Positions 42,393 through 51,325 of a stretch of DNA of 56,209 bases are shown piece after piece. Made by a program: the position numbers and the translations under genes. Within the stretch, counting starts at the first letter, position 1. Each line of letters starts with the position of its first letter. The notes beneath the pieces are model-generated. The model was not told the DNA's origin. It saw nothing but the letters and a program-made list of their open reading frames with translations, and searched no databases. Source of the stretch: Imperialibacter sp. EC-SDR9 (GTDB lineage: Bacteria > Bacteroidota > Bacteroidia > Cytophagales > Cyclobacteriaceae); contig NZ_LR701609.1 of assembly GCF_902498805.1 (NCBI RefSeq), positions 1 to 56,209 on the forward strand. The letters are read 5' to 3'.

Positions 42393-43846
42393 TAAGCTAC
42401 TGCCTCCTTCTGCTCCTTGTACCTTCTGATTTTGATATTAAACACAGCAAAAGCAATGGTCATTAGTGGGCTTATTATATTAAAAAAACAATACGGTGCA
42501 TAAATAAAGGTGCTCACACCAAGTACGCTGGACTGAGTGGCTCCGCAGGTATTCCACGGCACCAGCACCGACGTCACTGTTCCGCTGTCCTCCAGCGTTC
42601 GGCTTAAGTTTTCCGGCATCAGTCCTCTTTCTCTGTAAATATCCGCATACATTCTTCCAGGCACTACAATGGCCAGGTACTGGTCAGAAGCTGTGATATT
42701 AAAAAACACGCAGGTAGCGGATGTTGAGGTAATCAGCGACCAGGTAGAATTCACCCGCTTAATAATCTCGGCAGCAATTTTTTTCAACAAGCCACCTGCT
42801 TCCATGATACCTCCAAACACCATAGCGCACAATATCAGCCAAATAGTGTTGAGCATGCCCGACATGCCGCCAGTTGACAGCAATTCGTTCACCATCGCAT
42901 TGTCAGTCACCACATTGATATCTGTATAAAGCGCCTTCATCACTCCCACATATGTTTGTTTCCAAAGAGGCCCGTCTACGGCGGCCACCTCCAAAATGAT
43001 ATTGGGCTGGAAAATGAAAGCAAACACAGCTCCCAGCAGGGTACCGGCCAGGAGGGCGGGAATAGCAGGTACTTTTCTGATAATCATAAAGATCACAGCC
43101 ACGGGCACTATGAACAACCATCCGTTGATATCGAATTTATCACTTAGCGAGGCCAGGATAGGTGCAATATCATTTACTGTGCCGTCGGATGACGAGAATA
43201 CGCCAATTCCGATATAAATGAGCAAAGTAAGTGTGAGCGAAGGAACAGTGGTATAAACCATGTACCTGATATGTGTAAACAAATCAGTACCGGCCATCGC
43301 AGGGGCGAGGTTAGTTGTATCAGAAAGAGGTGACATCTTATCGCCAAAATAAGCACCTGAAATAATGGCCCCGGCTACAAGCCCTTCGGAGATTCCGAGT
43401 GCCTGCCCGATACCGAGCAGAGCAACACCAAGGGTAGCAATCGTAGACCAGGAACTGCCCGTTGCCAGAGACACTATAGCACTAACAACGCAGGCGGCAA
43501 ACAAAAAGATGGTGGGGTTAAGAATTTGAAGGCCATAGTAGATCATAGCAGGAACAATACCGCTTAGCAGCCAGGTACCTGCCAGTGCCCCTATCAACAA
43601 AAGAATCAAGATCGAAGACATGGCAGAGCTGATACTTTTCACCACGCCGTCAATCATATCATCCCAGGAAATACCCAGCCTCGAAGACACAATGGCTGCT
43701 ACAGCCGCTGCCAGAATCAATACAATCTGGTTGGAGCCATCCAGGGCGGCATCACCAAAAATGACAACGTTGACAGAAAGCAGCACAATAAGGAAAATGA
43801 TGGGAACAAAGGCGTGCCAAAGGGTTGGCTCTTTCGTTTTTTGCAT
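42392..43846 (-). CDS. nhaC: NhaC family Na+/H+ antiporter
   Basis: Inner-membrane antiporter of 484 residues with about 11 hydrophobic segments. The typical motifs are LATGSSWSTIATLGVALLG, GAYFGDKMSPLSDTTNLAPA and, near the end, WNTCGATQSSVLGV. Some relatives exchange malate and lactate (MleN) or other substrates, so ion specificity is not proved. First gene of a pair with the exonuclease. Confidence 0.88.
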   Translation of the reverse strand: MQKTKEPTLWHAFVPIIFLIVLLSVNVVIFGDAALDGSNQIVLILAAAVAAIVSSRLGISWDDMIDGVVKSISSAMSSILILLLIGALAGTWLLSGIVPAMIYYGLQILNPTIFLFAACVVSAIVSLATGSSWSTIATLGVALLGIGQALGISEGLVAGAIISGAYFGDKMSPLSDTTNLAPAMAGTDLFTHIRYMVYTTVPSLTLTLLIYIGIGVFSSSDGTVNDIAPILASLSDKFDINGWLFIVPVAVIFMIIRKVPAIPALLAGTLLGAVFAFIFQPNIILEVAAVDGPLWKQTYVGVMKALYTDINVVTDNAMVNELLSTGGMSGMLNTIWLILCAMVFGGIMEAGGLLKKIAAEIIKRVNSTWSLITSTSATCVFFNITASDQYLAIVVPGRMYADIYRERGLMPENLSRTLEDSGTVTSVLVPWNTCGATQSSVLGVSTFIYAPYCFFNIISPLMTIAFAVFNIKIRRYKEQKEAVA

Positions 43847-43970
43847 AAAAACGGATTATAACGATTTTAATAAGGTTTGAAGATAGTAAAAAATCAAAAG
43901 GGAGGCCTGCTTTTGCATTTCAATAAATATTTTACCGGAAATGTTTTGATTCTGTCTTCGATAAGTACAA

Positions 43971-45110
43971 CTATTCATCAACAGCCAACTGCGCCAGCTC
44001 TTCGCCAACCAGCGTGCCAATAGCCACGCCCATACCACCGAGTCTCACCCCAATGGTTATGTTATCCGAAACCTTCTTTACAATGGGTTCCTTCGTTTTC
44101 CCAAACGCCATTATGCCAGACCATTGCTGGTCAATTTTCAACGAAGAACCCGGCACAATCACCTCAGCAAGCAGTCGTTTCAGCTCCGCCAAAATTACCT
44201 CATTCACGCCAAAGTCGGTGGTAGTTTCTTTATCAAAATCGAGGTTCCTACCGCCGCCCAGCAAAATCCGGTCGCCAGCGTTCCTGAAATAATAGAAGCC
44301 CTGATCCATATGAAAAGCACCCCGAAAAGGAATCTTTTTCATTGGCTCGGTCACAAAAACAAGCCCCCTGCCTGGCTTAATATCGAGCTCAGGGAAGTAC
44401 TGTGAGGCAAATGCGTTCGTGCAGAAAGTCAGTTTTTTGGCTTTGAAAGTGATGTCGGTGTTGGTGGCAGATGAAAAAGCCGATACCTCCACATGGCTTT
44501 GCAGGTCTTCGTGCCGCTTTACTTCGCAGCCAGTAAGCACGTGTATTTTTTTGGCTGCGGCGATTTGATAAAGGCTTCGCATCATGTTGCCGGTATGCAG
44601 CTGCCCCTCCAGGGGATTGACAATGACCGTTTTCACCACCGACTTGTGGAAACCGAATTTTTGAACAAGCTGTGCGTCCTCCTGAAATACTTCAATACCG
44701 AAAAAGCTTTTCAGCAACCCATTCACTTTGGGGATTTCGGGCAGGTACTTTACCTCAGCTTCCGACACCAACTCATAGCCTCCATTTTGCTGAAAGCCCA
44801 GCCCGGCATCCCCCACTCGTTGTCTGAGCTTCTGGAGTCCGGCCCACCTGCGTTTCACAAGTGCCAGGCAGCCCTCCTCTCCCAGCACCCTGATGTCTTC
44901 CACCAGCTCGGTGAGGCTGCCAAAGCAGGCAAAACCTGCATTCTTTGTACTAGCCCCTGATGGCAGCAGACCACGTTCCAAAAGCAATATGCTGGCATCT
45001 GGCGTTTTCTCCCGCAAACTGATGGCAGTACTCAACCCAACAATACCTCCGCCTACGACGATGTAGTCCCAGTTTTGAAACGATTGGCTTTCCCAAAAAC
45101 TTAATGACAT
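43971..45110 (-). CDS. FAD-dependent oxidoreductase (DAO family)
   Basis: Flavoprotein of about 379 residues from the ATG at 45108-45110 (MSLSFWESQ); a longer frame from 45149 lacks support. The N-terminal FAD loop is VVGGGIVGLSTA, followed by LLERGLLPSGASTKNAG, and ILLGGGRNLDF near 280. Relatives include glycine oxidase, D-amino-acid dehydrogenases and GlpD-like oxidases; which substrate is used is open. Stands alone, divergent from the DUF962 gene. Confidence 0.85.
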   Translation of the reverse strand: MSLSFWESQSFQNWDYIVVGGGIVGLSTAISLREKTPDASILLLERGLLPSGASTKNAGFACFGSLTELVEDIRVLGEEGCLALVKRRWAGLQKLRQRVGDAGLGFQQNGGYELVSEAEVKYLPEIPKVNGLLKSFFGIEVFQEDAQLVQKFGFHKSVVKTVIVNPLEGQLHTGNMMRSLYQIAAAKKIHVLTGCEVKRHEDLQSHVEVSAFSSATNTDITFKAKKLTFCTNAFASQYFPELDIKPGRGLVFVTEPMKKIPFRGAFHMDQGFYYFRNAGDRILLGGGRNLDFDKETTTDFGVNEVILAELKRLLAEVIVPGSSLKIDQQWSGIMAFGKTKEPIVKKVSDNITIGVRLGGMGVAIGTLVGEELAQLAVDE

Positions 45111-45233
45111 AGCGTATTCTGTTTGCCTGCAAGCTAACGAATCAATCAATTGCCGGACACCTGTTGTTGATAAATGGGCTTAAAATATCAAAAGGATTAT
45201 GTATTTTAGAAGAACATAACCCTAATGATCATT

Positions 45234-45710
45234 ATGAGAAAAATAGACGCCCTTCTTTCGGAGTATGGCGAAAGCCACCAAAACGGAACCAATAAAGCCA
45301 TTCACTGGATTTGCGTGCCACTGATATTTTTTAGCATTGTGGGGCTTATCTGGTCTATCCCCAGTGGCTTTTTGCAGAATTTTATCAGCGACAATCCCTA
45401 CGTGAACTGGGCCACTCTTCTGCTGGCAATCACGCTGATCTACTACATCACGCTTTCCATTCCCCTCTCCTTTGGCATGCTGCTAGTGGCCGCTGTTTGT
45501 TGTGTGGCGGCCAATTACCTGAGCCAAACTTTTGCCACGCCCCTGTGGGCCATTTCGCTGGGCATCTTTGTTGTGGCGTGGATCGGGCAGTTCTACGGAC
45601 ACAAGGTGGAAGGGAAAAAGCCATCATTTTTCAAAGACCTCCAGTTCCTCCTTATCGGGCCAGCCTGGCTGATGCACTTTATTTATAAGAAGCTGGGAAT
45701 ACCTTATTGA
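45234..45710 (+). CDS. DUF962/Mpo1-like membrane protein
   Basis: Protein of about 158 residues from ATG 45234 (MRKIDALLS); an ATG at 45225 adds three residues. It has the Mpo1 pattern: EYGESHQNGTNKAIHWICVP with the family's His-containing start, four hydrophobic segments and WIGQFYGHKVEGKKPSF before a last helix. The yeast homologue is an iron-dependent dioxygenase of 2-hydroxy fatty acids; the role here may be similar, but this is inference. Confidence 0.85.
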   Translation: MRKIDALLSEYGESHQNGTNKAIHWICVPLIFFSIVGLIWSIPSGFLQNFISDNPYVNWATLLLAITLIYYITLSIPLSFGMLLVAAVCCVAANYLSQTFATPLWAISLGIFVVAWIGQFYGHKVEGKKPSFFKDLQFLLIGPAWLMHFIYKKLGIPY

Positions 45711-45744
45711 GATGGGATTTTAGGAAAAAAGCTCTTGAAGATGC

Positions 45745-47028
45745 CTATTTAGGCGAAATGAGTTTCTTGTAAAGACTTACCACCTCTTCACCCATCCTTT
45801 GCCATGAAGCCTTTTTAAGGTCGCTTTCCTGGGCTTTGGTGTAGGCTTTGAGCCTGGCTGGGTCGCTCTTCAACTCACTGATGAAGTTCTTGATGGAGAA
45901 TGTATCCCATGGGTCAAACTTCGCTGCATGGGTGAGCACTTCGGTAACGCCCGCTTTGGCAGACAAAACAGCCGGCACGCCTGCGCTCACGGCTTCCAGC
46001 GCCACAATACCAAACGGGTCGGAGTTAGATGTTAGCAGAAAAACGTCAGTGTCTGCAAAAAACTGAGGCAACTTCTTTTGGTTCAGAAAACCCGGGAAAT
46101 TGAAATAGTGAGACAAATTCATTTTGTAAACCTTCTCTTTCAGCTCGTCGAGCATATGGCCACTGCCAGCCATGGTAAACCTGTAAGCATCGTCCATTCG
46201 AAGGAGCTCTCTGGCTACATCCACAAAATGTTCCGGTCCCTTTTGCCCAACCATTCTCCCCAGAAACGAAACATTAAAAGTATTTCTCTTGTGGGGCTTC
46301 GCAGCTGCCACAGGAAAATAACCGTTGTGAACGACATGAATTTTGGACAGCTTGATCCCATAGTGAAGATGGATAAGCTCTTTCGTTTGATGACTAACAG
46401 TGATCACCGCATCGGCTGCCTCGAATCCTTTGCGCTCGATATCGTAGATGTACTGATTCACATGCACGCCCATTCTATCAAATTCGGTGCTATGACAGTG
46501 CACCACCAGCGGTTTGCCGCTAGCCGACTTTGCCATTACTCCTGCCTCGAATGTCATCCAGTCGTGCGCATGGATAACGTCGGCATCTGACTTTGTGGCT
46601 TCCTCTCCAACTATAATGGCATACTTAACCACCTCATTGAACAGATCAGGGCCGTAGCCACCTCTCAGTTTCTTGCGAAGCGGTTCAAGCTTTTCTTTTA
46701 ATACCGTTTTTTCTTTTGTTTGCTTTTGAACGACGTGCTGTTTAACAAACTGCTCTTCCGACAAGTAGGGCAAGAGATAGGAGCCTATTTCCAGCACTTT
46801 CACATCTTCCCACCATTCCCGCTCTTCCGACAACACCTTTTTCCATTCCACTTCCTCAGCCTCCCTGAGCGAGACTTTGTTCCACGATTTCTTCGCTGTA
46901 ACCTTCGGAAGTATAAAATCCACCGACACGTTCTGCTCACTCAGCCCCAGGGTCAAGCCATGACACGCAACACCTAATCCTCCGGAAATTTCGGGCGGGT
47001 ATTCCCACCCAAGCATGAGTACCTTCAT
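45745..47028 (-). CDS. Glycosyltransferase family 4, GlgA-like
   Basis: Retaining GT-B enzyme of 427 residues. It starts like glycogen synthase (LMLGWEYPPEISGGLGVACHG), has DVIHAHDWMT mid-N-lobe, and the C-lobe carries FLGRMVGQKGPEHFVDVA and a nucleotide-sugar Glu motif in DPFGIVALEAVSAG. Homologues make glycogen or trehalose-like glucans. The gene is alone, with no glg partner. Confidence 0.86.
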   Translation of the reverse strand: MKVLMLGWEYPPEISGGLGVACHGLTLGLSEQNVSVDFILPKVTAKKSWNKVSLREAEEVEWKKVLSEEREWWEDVKVLEIGSYLLPYLSEEQFVKQHVVQKQTKEKTVLKEKLEPLRKKLRGGYGPDLFNEVVKYAIIVGEEATKSDADVIHAHDWMTFEAGVMAKSASGKPLVVHCHSTEFDRMGVHVNQYIYDIERKGFEAADAVITVSHQTKELIHLHYGIKLSKIHVVHNGYFPVAAAKPHKRNTFNVSFLGRMVGQKGPEHFVDVARELLRMDDAYRFTMAGSGHMLDELKEKVYKMNLSHYFNFPGFLNQKKLPQFFADTDVFLLTSNSDPFGIVALEAVSAGVPAVLSAKAGVTEVLTHAAKFDPWDTFSIKNFISELKSDPARLKAYTKAQESDLKKASWQRMGEEVVSLYKKLISPK

Positions 47029-47098
47029 TCAAATGGATTTATGCTTCAATATAAAAAAGAAAGGATCAGTGTGGTAGATAAGTTCTGTAAAAAAGGAA

Positions 47099-48757
47099 TT
47101 AATTATAGACGATTCTCAACACCTCTACCTTCACGCCATGCTCCTTCATAAAGTTGATCCAAAAAACCTGATGAGCCGATAGATGGTCGGTGGGTGATTT
47201 CACCTCCCAAAAGTGATAGTCATCACTATTCCACACAAACAGATCGGGCAGGCCAGTGCCATTTTCCAGCGGATTGCGGGCCATTTCCAACGAGATTTCC
47301 TTCAGTTGCTCAAGGCTTAAGTGCCGAAATAGCGCCTCCATGTGGGCTGCCAAATCAGGATGCCAGCCGACCCAGGGGTTGACAATACTCTCCTTGGCCT
47401 GCATGGTCACGTAGACTTTTTCCTGTAACTGTTGTTTACTCTCAAAAACAGACAAAAAATGCTCGAAGGCCTGGTAACGACTTTTTAAATAACGACGATC
47501 CTGCAAGTCAACCGGCACACGCTGCAAAGGCTGGTGAATGAGCGCCCGTTCCTGGCTGTAGAGTTCTTCCCAAAAGACCAGGCCAAACAGACTGCGCCAG
47601 ATATAGTTCTCGGTGTGGGCGCCTTCAAAGCCTTGCTCCCGCAGCGTAATCAAAACATGCTCTTCGATGTTCAGGCTTCCATCGGGCTTTGGCACAATCA
47701 GCTCCGGCGCCTCCTTCATTACCTTTGTGGTGGTGAGTACTTGTTTTTTACCGGAAAGCTTCACCAGTTGATCGCTGGCAAAAAGCCACTCAGAGTGCGT
47801 TTCCGGCTCGGCTGCAATTCGTTGCAGCACTTCCTTTGCGTCGTCCTTTTTTCCGAGGCTTATGAGCACCCGCACCAGCCGCTCCCTCGACTCCGGCAAC
47901 GAATGCCTCGAATAAGTGATGGCGGCTCTTTCCAACAACTTATTTTGCTCATACCACTTGCCGGTGCGCATGATGAATTTCTTTACAATGGATTCCGCCA
48001 CCGGCGACAGATTTTCAGGCACATAGGTCAGCGCACCTACAGCTTCATCAATTAAAGCTTCATCCTCCACTAGCATAGCTCTTTTTAGCGACCGGTATTG
48101 CTGGTGCAAATCGAACAGCTGGCTCACCTCGTCGTAGCTCCTGAATTGCGGCTTGAACAGCTCTTCGTCGTACGTTTCAAACTTAGCATTGCCAATGTCC
48201 CTGATCACGAACTGCGACATGTCACCCCACGGATGCCCGAAGAAGAAAAGCCTGATCATCTCCAATTGTTCCAGCTTTGCCATCTCCACCACTTCTTCCA
48301 GGGCAAGCAGCCTGTCCCTCATTTTGGGCAATGTAAACGTTTCAAACAGCAGCAATATCAGCTCTTCTCTCTTTGCCTGTTTGGCCTCGACGCCCACGCT
48401 TTTCAGCACCTCTTTCAGTTCGCCCACTGTGAAAAGCCTCACCAAGTCCAGTGCATCCCATTCGTCGTTGACAATGGGCGAAGAAATAAACCCATTCTTG
48501 TGTAACTCTTGCCAGGCAGTGGCGGTATCCTTTATCTCAGGATAAATAAGTTTAGCTGGCCGAAAAAATCGACCTTTGCGGTTGGCCATCCGGATGTAAA
48601 GGCACTGAGCACTGATGCTTAAGGCACGAAAGTCGGAAAGGAAGCCAGTTTCAAAAGGAGTTAAAAATGAAGCGTATAGTCTTTCTACATGAGCCAGCAC
48701 ATAGAGGAAGTTGTCGTGGTAGTAGGTATCGTGAAGGCGAATTGGAGGCGTTCCCAT
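47099..48757 (-). CDS. VRR-NUC domain nuclease, FAN1-like
   Basis: Protein of 552 residues. Residues 110-150 include LKSVGVEAKQAKREELILLL, SAP-like and fit for DNA binding. The middle is a helical, TPR-like region (about 200-380), as in FAN1. The C-terminal VRR-NUC domain (about 435-552) has the metal ligands in GLPDLFVWN and HFWEVKSP followed by HQVFWINF. FAN1 cuts branched DNA and repairs interstrand crosslinks. Bacterial forms of this architecture are known but uncommon. Single gene, divergent from the DUF2807-like gene. Confidence 0.86.
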   Translation of the reverse strand: MGTPPIRLHDTYYHDNFLYVLAHVERLYASFLTPFETGFLSDFRALSISAQCLYIRMANRKGRFFRPAKLIYPEIKDTATAWQELHKNGFISSPIVNDEWDALDLVRLFTVGELKEVLKSVGVEAKQAKREELILLLFETFTLPKMRDRLLALEEVVEMAKLEQLEMIRLFFFGHPWGDMSQFVIRDIGNAKFETYDEELFKPQFRSYDEVSQLFDLHQQYRSLKRAMLVEDEALIDEAVGALTYVPENLSPVAESIVKKFIMRTGKWYEQNKLLERAAITYSRHSLPESRERLVRVLISLGKKDDAKEVLQRIAAEPETHSEWLFASDQLVKLSGKKQVLTTTKVMKEAPELIVPKPDGSLNIEEHVLITLREQGFEGAHTENYIWRSLFGLVFWEELYSQERALIHQPLQRVPVDLQDRRYLKSRYQAFEHFLSVFESKQQLQEKVYVTMQAKESIVNPWVGWHPDLAAHMEALFRHLSLEQLKEISLEMARNPLENGTGLPDLFVWNSDDYHFWEVKSPTDHLSAHQVFWINFMKEHGVKVEVLRIVYN

Positions 48758-48824
48758 TATTTTTCTTTCCGAAGATGCAACCCTGACACCAAATTAGACA
48801 TCTAATAAGCAAAATCAATTCATT

Positions 48825-49307
48825 TTGAAAAGAAGAGAGTTAGCGGCCTATTTACTTTTTACACTTGCAATCCTGTATTGCATAGTGGTGGAGCGCAACC
48901 ATCTGATGGTCAGCGATAGTGAGAAGGTTCTCGAGCGACCGCTGCCTGCCTTTACCGAGTTGATTATTGATATTCCCTGCCAGGTGAGGGTACATACGCA
49001 ACGAGTTGGCCAGGGCAAAATCATCGGCGACAATGCCCTGCTCGACAAGCTCAACCTTTCCTCGGAGGAAGGAACCCTCTACATCAAACTGGACGACCCT
49101 GAAGCCAAGCATTGGAAAAACTTTCTTTTCAGTCGCTGGGAAAGCGTCACGCTCGACATCTACATCCCTTCAGATGCACCACAGCTGGCTGGCACCTCAA
49201 AATGGCTAACTTTCAAAGAATCGGAAGACGACGGCATGACCATCCATTCTTTCGGGCTGAGCAGCCTGAGAATCGGCACTGATAGTGTGATGTCGGCTAG
49301 TTTTTGA
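48825..49307 (+). CDS. Short DUF2807 (GIN domain)-like membrane-anchored protein
   Basis: Protein of 160 residues starting from TTG, since no in-frame ATG precedes the first membrane helix (about 6-22). The rest has the beta-helix repeats seen in DUF2807 proteins (FTELIIDIPCQVRVHT, KLNLSSEEGTLYIKLDD, VTLDIYIPSDAPQLAG), ending after SLRIGTDSVM. Typical DUF2807 proteins are longer, so this is either a compact form or a truncated copy; no frameshifted extension was found. Function unknown. Confidence 0.5.
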   Translation: MKRRELAAYLLFTLAILYCIVVERNHLMVSDSEKVLERPLPAFTELIIDIPCQVRVHTQRVGQGKIIGDNALLDKLNLSSEEGTLYIKLDDPEAKHWKNFLFSRWESVTLDIYIPSDAPQLAGTSKWLTFKESEDDGMTIHSFGLSSLRIGTDSVMSASF

Positions 49308-49390
49308 GTGCTAACATCAACTTTAAAAACTTTTACTCATCACTCATATTCAGTAACTTCATCAAGAATTAGTCAACCCACCTCATTGTT

Positions 49391-49400
49391 TGAAACTAGT
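49391..49400. repeat. Direct repeat, left copy, beside DUF4160/DUF2442 pair
   Basis: TGAAACTAGT occurs here, 14 bases before the DUF4160 start, and again at 49995-50004 spanning the DUF2442 stop. Ten exact bases bracketing the pair suggest that it inserted as a unit. Confidence 0.5.
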
Positions 49401-49413
49401 TAACGAATATTAA

Positions 49414-49719
49414 GTGCCAAAAATATTTGAGTATTTTGGGATAATTATCTTTTTCTATTCAAATGAACATGATCCAATACACGTTCATGCTCAAAAAGGT
49501 GAATATGAAACCAAAGCCGAGTTCTTCCTTTTGAATGGAGAAATCACAGAGATAAAATTGTCGGCAGTCAAAGGCAGAAAAAGTCTTAAAAGTGGTGATT
49601 TAAGAGACTTCAAATTGTTCCTATCGAACTACTCCGAGAAAATAGTCGAAAAGTGGGTTGACTTTTTTGTGTATCATAAAAATGTTAGTTTTGAGAAGAT
49701 TACAACAAAGCTGTCATGA
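49414..49719 (+). CDS. DUF4160 domain protein
   Basis: Protein of 101 residues with a GTG start, chosen because the resulting MPKIFEYFG matches the family start. The core is IIIFFYSNEHDPIHVHAQ with the conserved His pair, followed by KAEFFLLNGEI. DUF4160 is usually found with DUF2442 and often described as a possible toxin-antitoxin pair, but a mechanism is not established. It overlaps the DUF2442 start by four bases. Confidence 0.85.
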   Translation: MPKIFEYFGIIIFFYSNEHDPIHVHAQKGEYETKAEFFLLNGEITEIKLSAVKGRKSLKSGDLRDFKLFLSNYSEKIVEKWVDFFVYHKNVSFEKITTKLS

Positions 49720-49997
49720 TTATCACTGACGATACGAAAGAAAGCAGCCAGGCTATTGTGAGCGTTTCGATGGCGGAGTATGTGAATGACTACACCATTC
49801 GGATTCATTTTAGCGACCGCACTACTCAAGTGGTCGATTTCAAAGAATTTCTAACCAAAAGCAAACATCCCGCTGTTAAAAGGTATCTCAATAAGGATTT
49901 GTTTACGAAGTTTGAGATAGTTGACGGTAATCTTAACTGGATGGATTACGATTTGATTTTTCCGGTTTGGGATTTGTATACTGGCAAAATTAGCTGA
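49716..49997 (+). CDS. DUF2442 domain protein
   Basis: Protein of 93 residues. The family core is YTIRIHFSDRTTQVVDFKEFL followed by YLNKDLFTKFEIVDGNLNW and the final DLIFPVWDLYTGKI. The DUF2442 protein is the smaller partner of the DUF4160 pair; in such pairs it may act as the antitoxin, which is inference. The stop codon lies within the right direct repeat. Convergent with the ADP-ribosylglycohydrolase gene, two bases away. Confidence 0.85.
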   Translation: MIITDDTKESSQAIVSVSMAEYVNDYTIRIHFSDRTTQVVDFKEFLTKSKHPAVKRYLNKDLFTKFEIVDGNLNWMDYDLIFPVWDLYTGKIS

Positions 49998-50004
49998 AAC
50001 TAGT
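49995..50004. repeat. Direct repeat, right copy, beside DUF4160/DUF2442 pair
   Basis: Exact match to TGAAACTAGT at 49391. It covers the DUF2442 stop (49995-49997) and, on the other strand, the stop of the ADP-ribosylglycohydrolase gene (50000-50002). Confidence 0.5.
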
Positions 50005-51325
50005 CCCCCCTGTAAGCCGCTTCAGTCGTTCTTCTTGCCAAATCCTCCAGGTCAATCCCCACTAGCTCCTTCGTTGCTTTTAATGACTTTTCCTTCAAGC
50101 CTTTGGGCAAGCCGTCGTATCCCCAATAAGCCCCAAGAATCGCTCCCGTGATCGCCGCTACTGTATCGTTGTCACGGCCGTAGTTGACCACAAACTCCAT
50201 CGCCTTTTGGAAGTCACCTTCTGAATACTCCAGTGCCACCAAGTTGATGAAGTGGATTTCTCCGGCATGAAAAGGAATGTCCTGAAGCCTGGCGTCCATC
50301 AGCTCATAAGCTTTTGATAGCTGTGCATATTCCAGCCGAGTTCCTTTAAAGTTTTTGGGCACTCTCAATGCCTGGTCAACATCTTTTTCCGTCATGCCTT
50401 TGGCTGTGTGGGTAATCTCTCGTGAAGCGGTGTAGCTGGCATAGGCCAGGCGGCCTATCAGTCGGCTGTTGAAATACCTCAGTGGATCAACCTCCCTGGT
50501 TATCAAGGCGATTTGCTCCGGTTTTACACCCGGCTCCATGGCTTTGGCCACATAGGCTGCAGTAAGCCCGGTAATATCACGAGCATAGCCATGATCAAAG
50601 AAACCCAACCTGTAAGATTCTGTATATGCTCTCTGAGGCTGCCCGGGATAAAACCCACCGATAGATGGCGAATAGAGCATGCCTGCACAAGCCATTTCTC
50701 CCCCATAAAACCTGTTCACAGCATAACTATAGGCCTGCAAGTCGTCGTCAGCAAATGGCTTGGCTACCTTGGCCCACTCCTGTAGCCAGGTCATGTGCAT
50801 CAGCTGGCGTTCCATGGCTTCGGGCCCAAAGGCATCTATTTCTTTCACCTGTTGCATTTCTGCTTTGTACAGGTTGATGATGTGATTGGCAAAAGCCTTT
50901 GCATCCAGCGAATCGTTGCCTTCTTGTGCAATCAGGTAGTTCCCCATCAGCAATTTCCAGCGAGTGTCGTCGGTGGTTCCACCGGCAGCCAGGTTATCTT
51001 CCCATGGCCCCTCTGGTGAACCCTCCCGGGTTACCGCATCAAGGCTGTCGACAAAACCGAACTGAGCCTGAATACCGCTGCGGTGCCACATTTCTGTTGG
51101 GGCCCCCATGGCGTCGCCAATAGCCGAGCCTACCAGCATGCCCAGCACTTTGTTGTAATACTGCTCCTTTGTCAGACCTTTTGGCCAGTCGGCCGAGACC
51201 TGACCAGAAGGTGCAGCCGGTGACGGGAAGGCGGGTTCCTTCTTTTCCGTTTTCTGCTGGCATGCCAGAAACCCGATCATCACGGCCAACGAGGCAGTGG
51301 AGGCTATACGTTTTATCTTAAGCAT
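50000..51325 (-). CDS. ADP-ribosylglycohydrolase family lipoprotein
   Basis: Protein of 441 residues with a lipobox ending at Cys22 (IGFLAC), so it should be anchored in the envelope. The catalytic domain begins near 60 with GSAIGDAMGAPTEMW, has a TDDT-type metal loop (GTTDDTRW) and ends with YGRDNDTVAAITGAILG near 390-404, containing the Asp pair that binds Mg. Relatives remove ADP-ribose from proteins or hydrolyse related nucleosides; export to the periplasm points to glycan or nucleoside substrates instead. It overlaps its upstream partner kinase gene by eight bases. Confidence 0.87.
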   Translation of the reverse strand: MLKIKRIASTASLAVMIGFLACQQKTEKKEPAFPSPAAPSGQVSADWPKGLTKEQYYNKVLGMLVGSAIGDAMGAPTEMWHRSGIQAQFGFVDSLDAVTREGSPEGPWEDNLAAGGTTDDTRWKLLMGNYLIAQEGNDSLDAKAFANHIINLYKAEMQQVKEIDAFGPEAMERQLMHMTWLQEWAKVAKPFADDDLQAYSYAVNRFYGGEMACAGMLYSPSIGGFYPGQPQRAYTESYRLGFFDHGYARDITGLTAAYVAKAMEPGVKPEQIALITREVDPLRYFNSRLIGRLAYASYTASREITHTAKGMTEKDVDQALRVPKNFKGTRLEYAQLSKAYELMDARLQDIPFHAGEIHFINLVALEYSEGDFQKAMEFVVNYGRDNDTVAAITGAILGAYWGYDGLPKGLKEKSLKATKELVGIDLEDLARRTTEAAYRGD

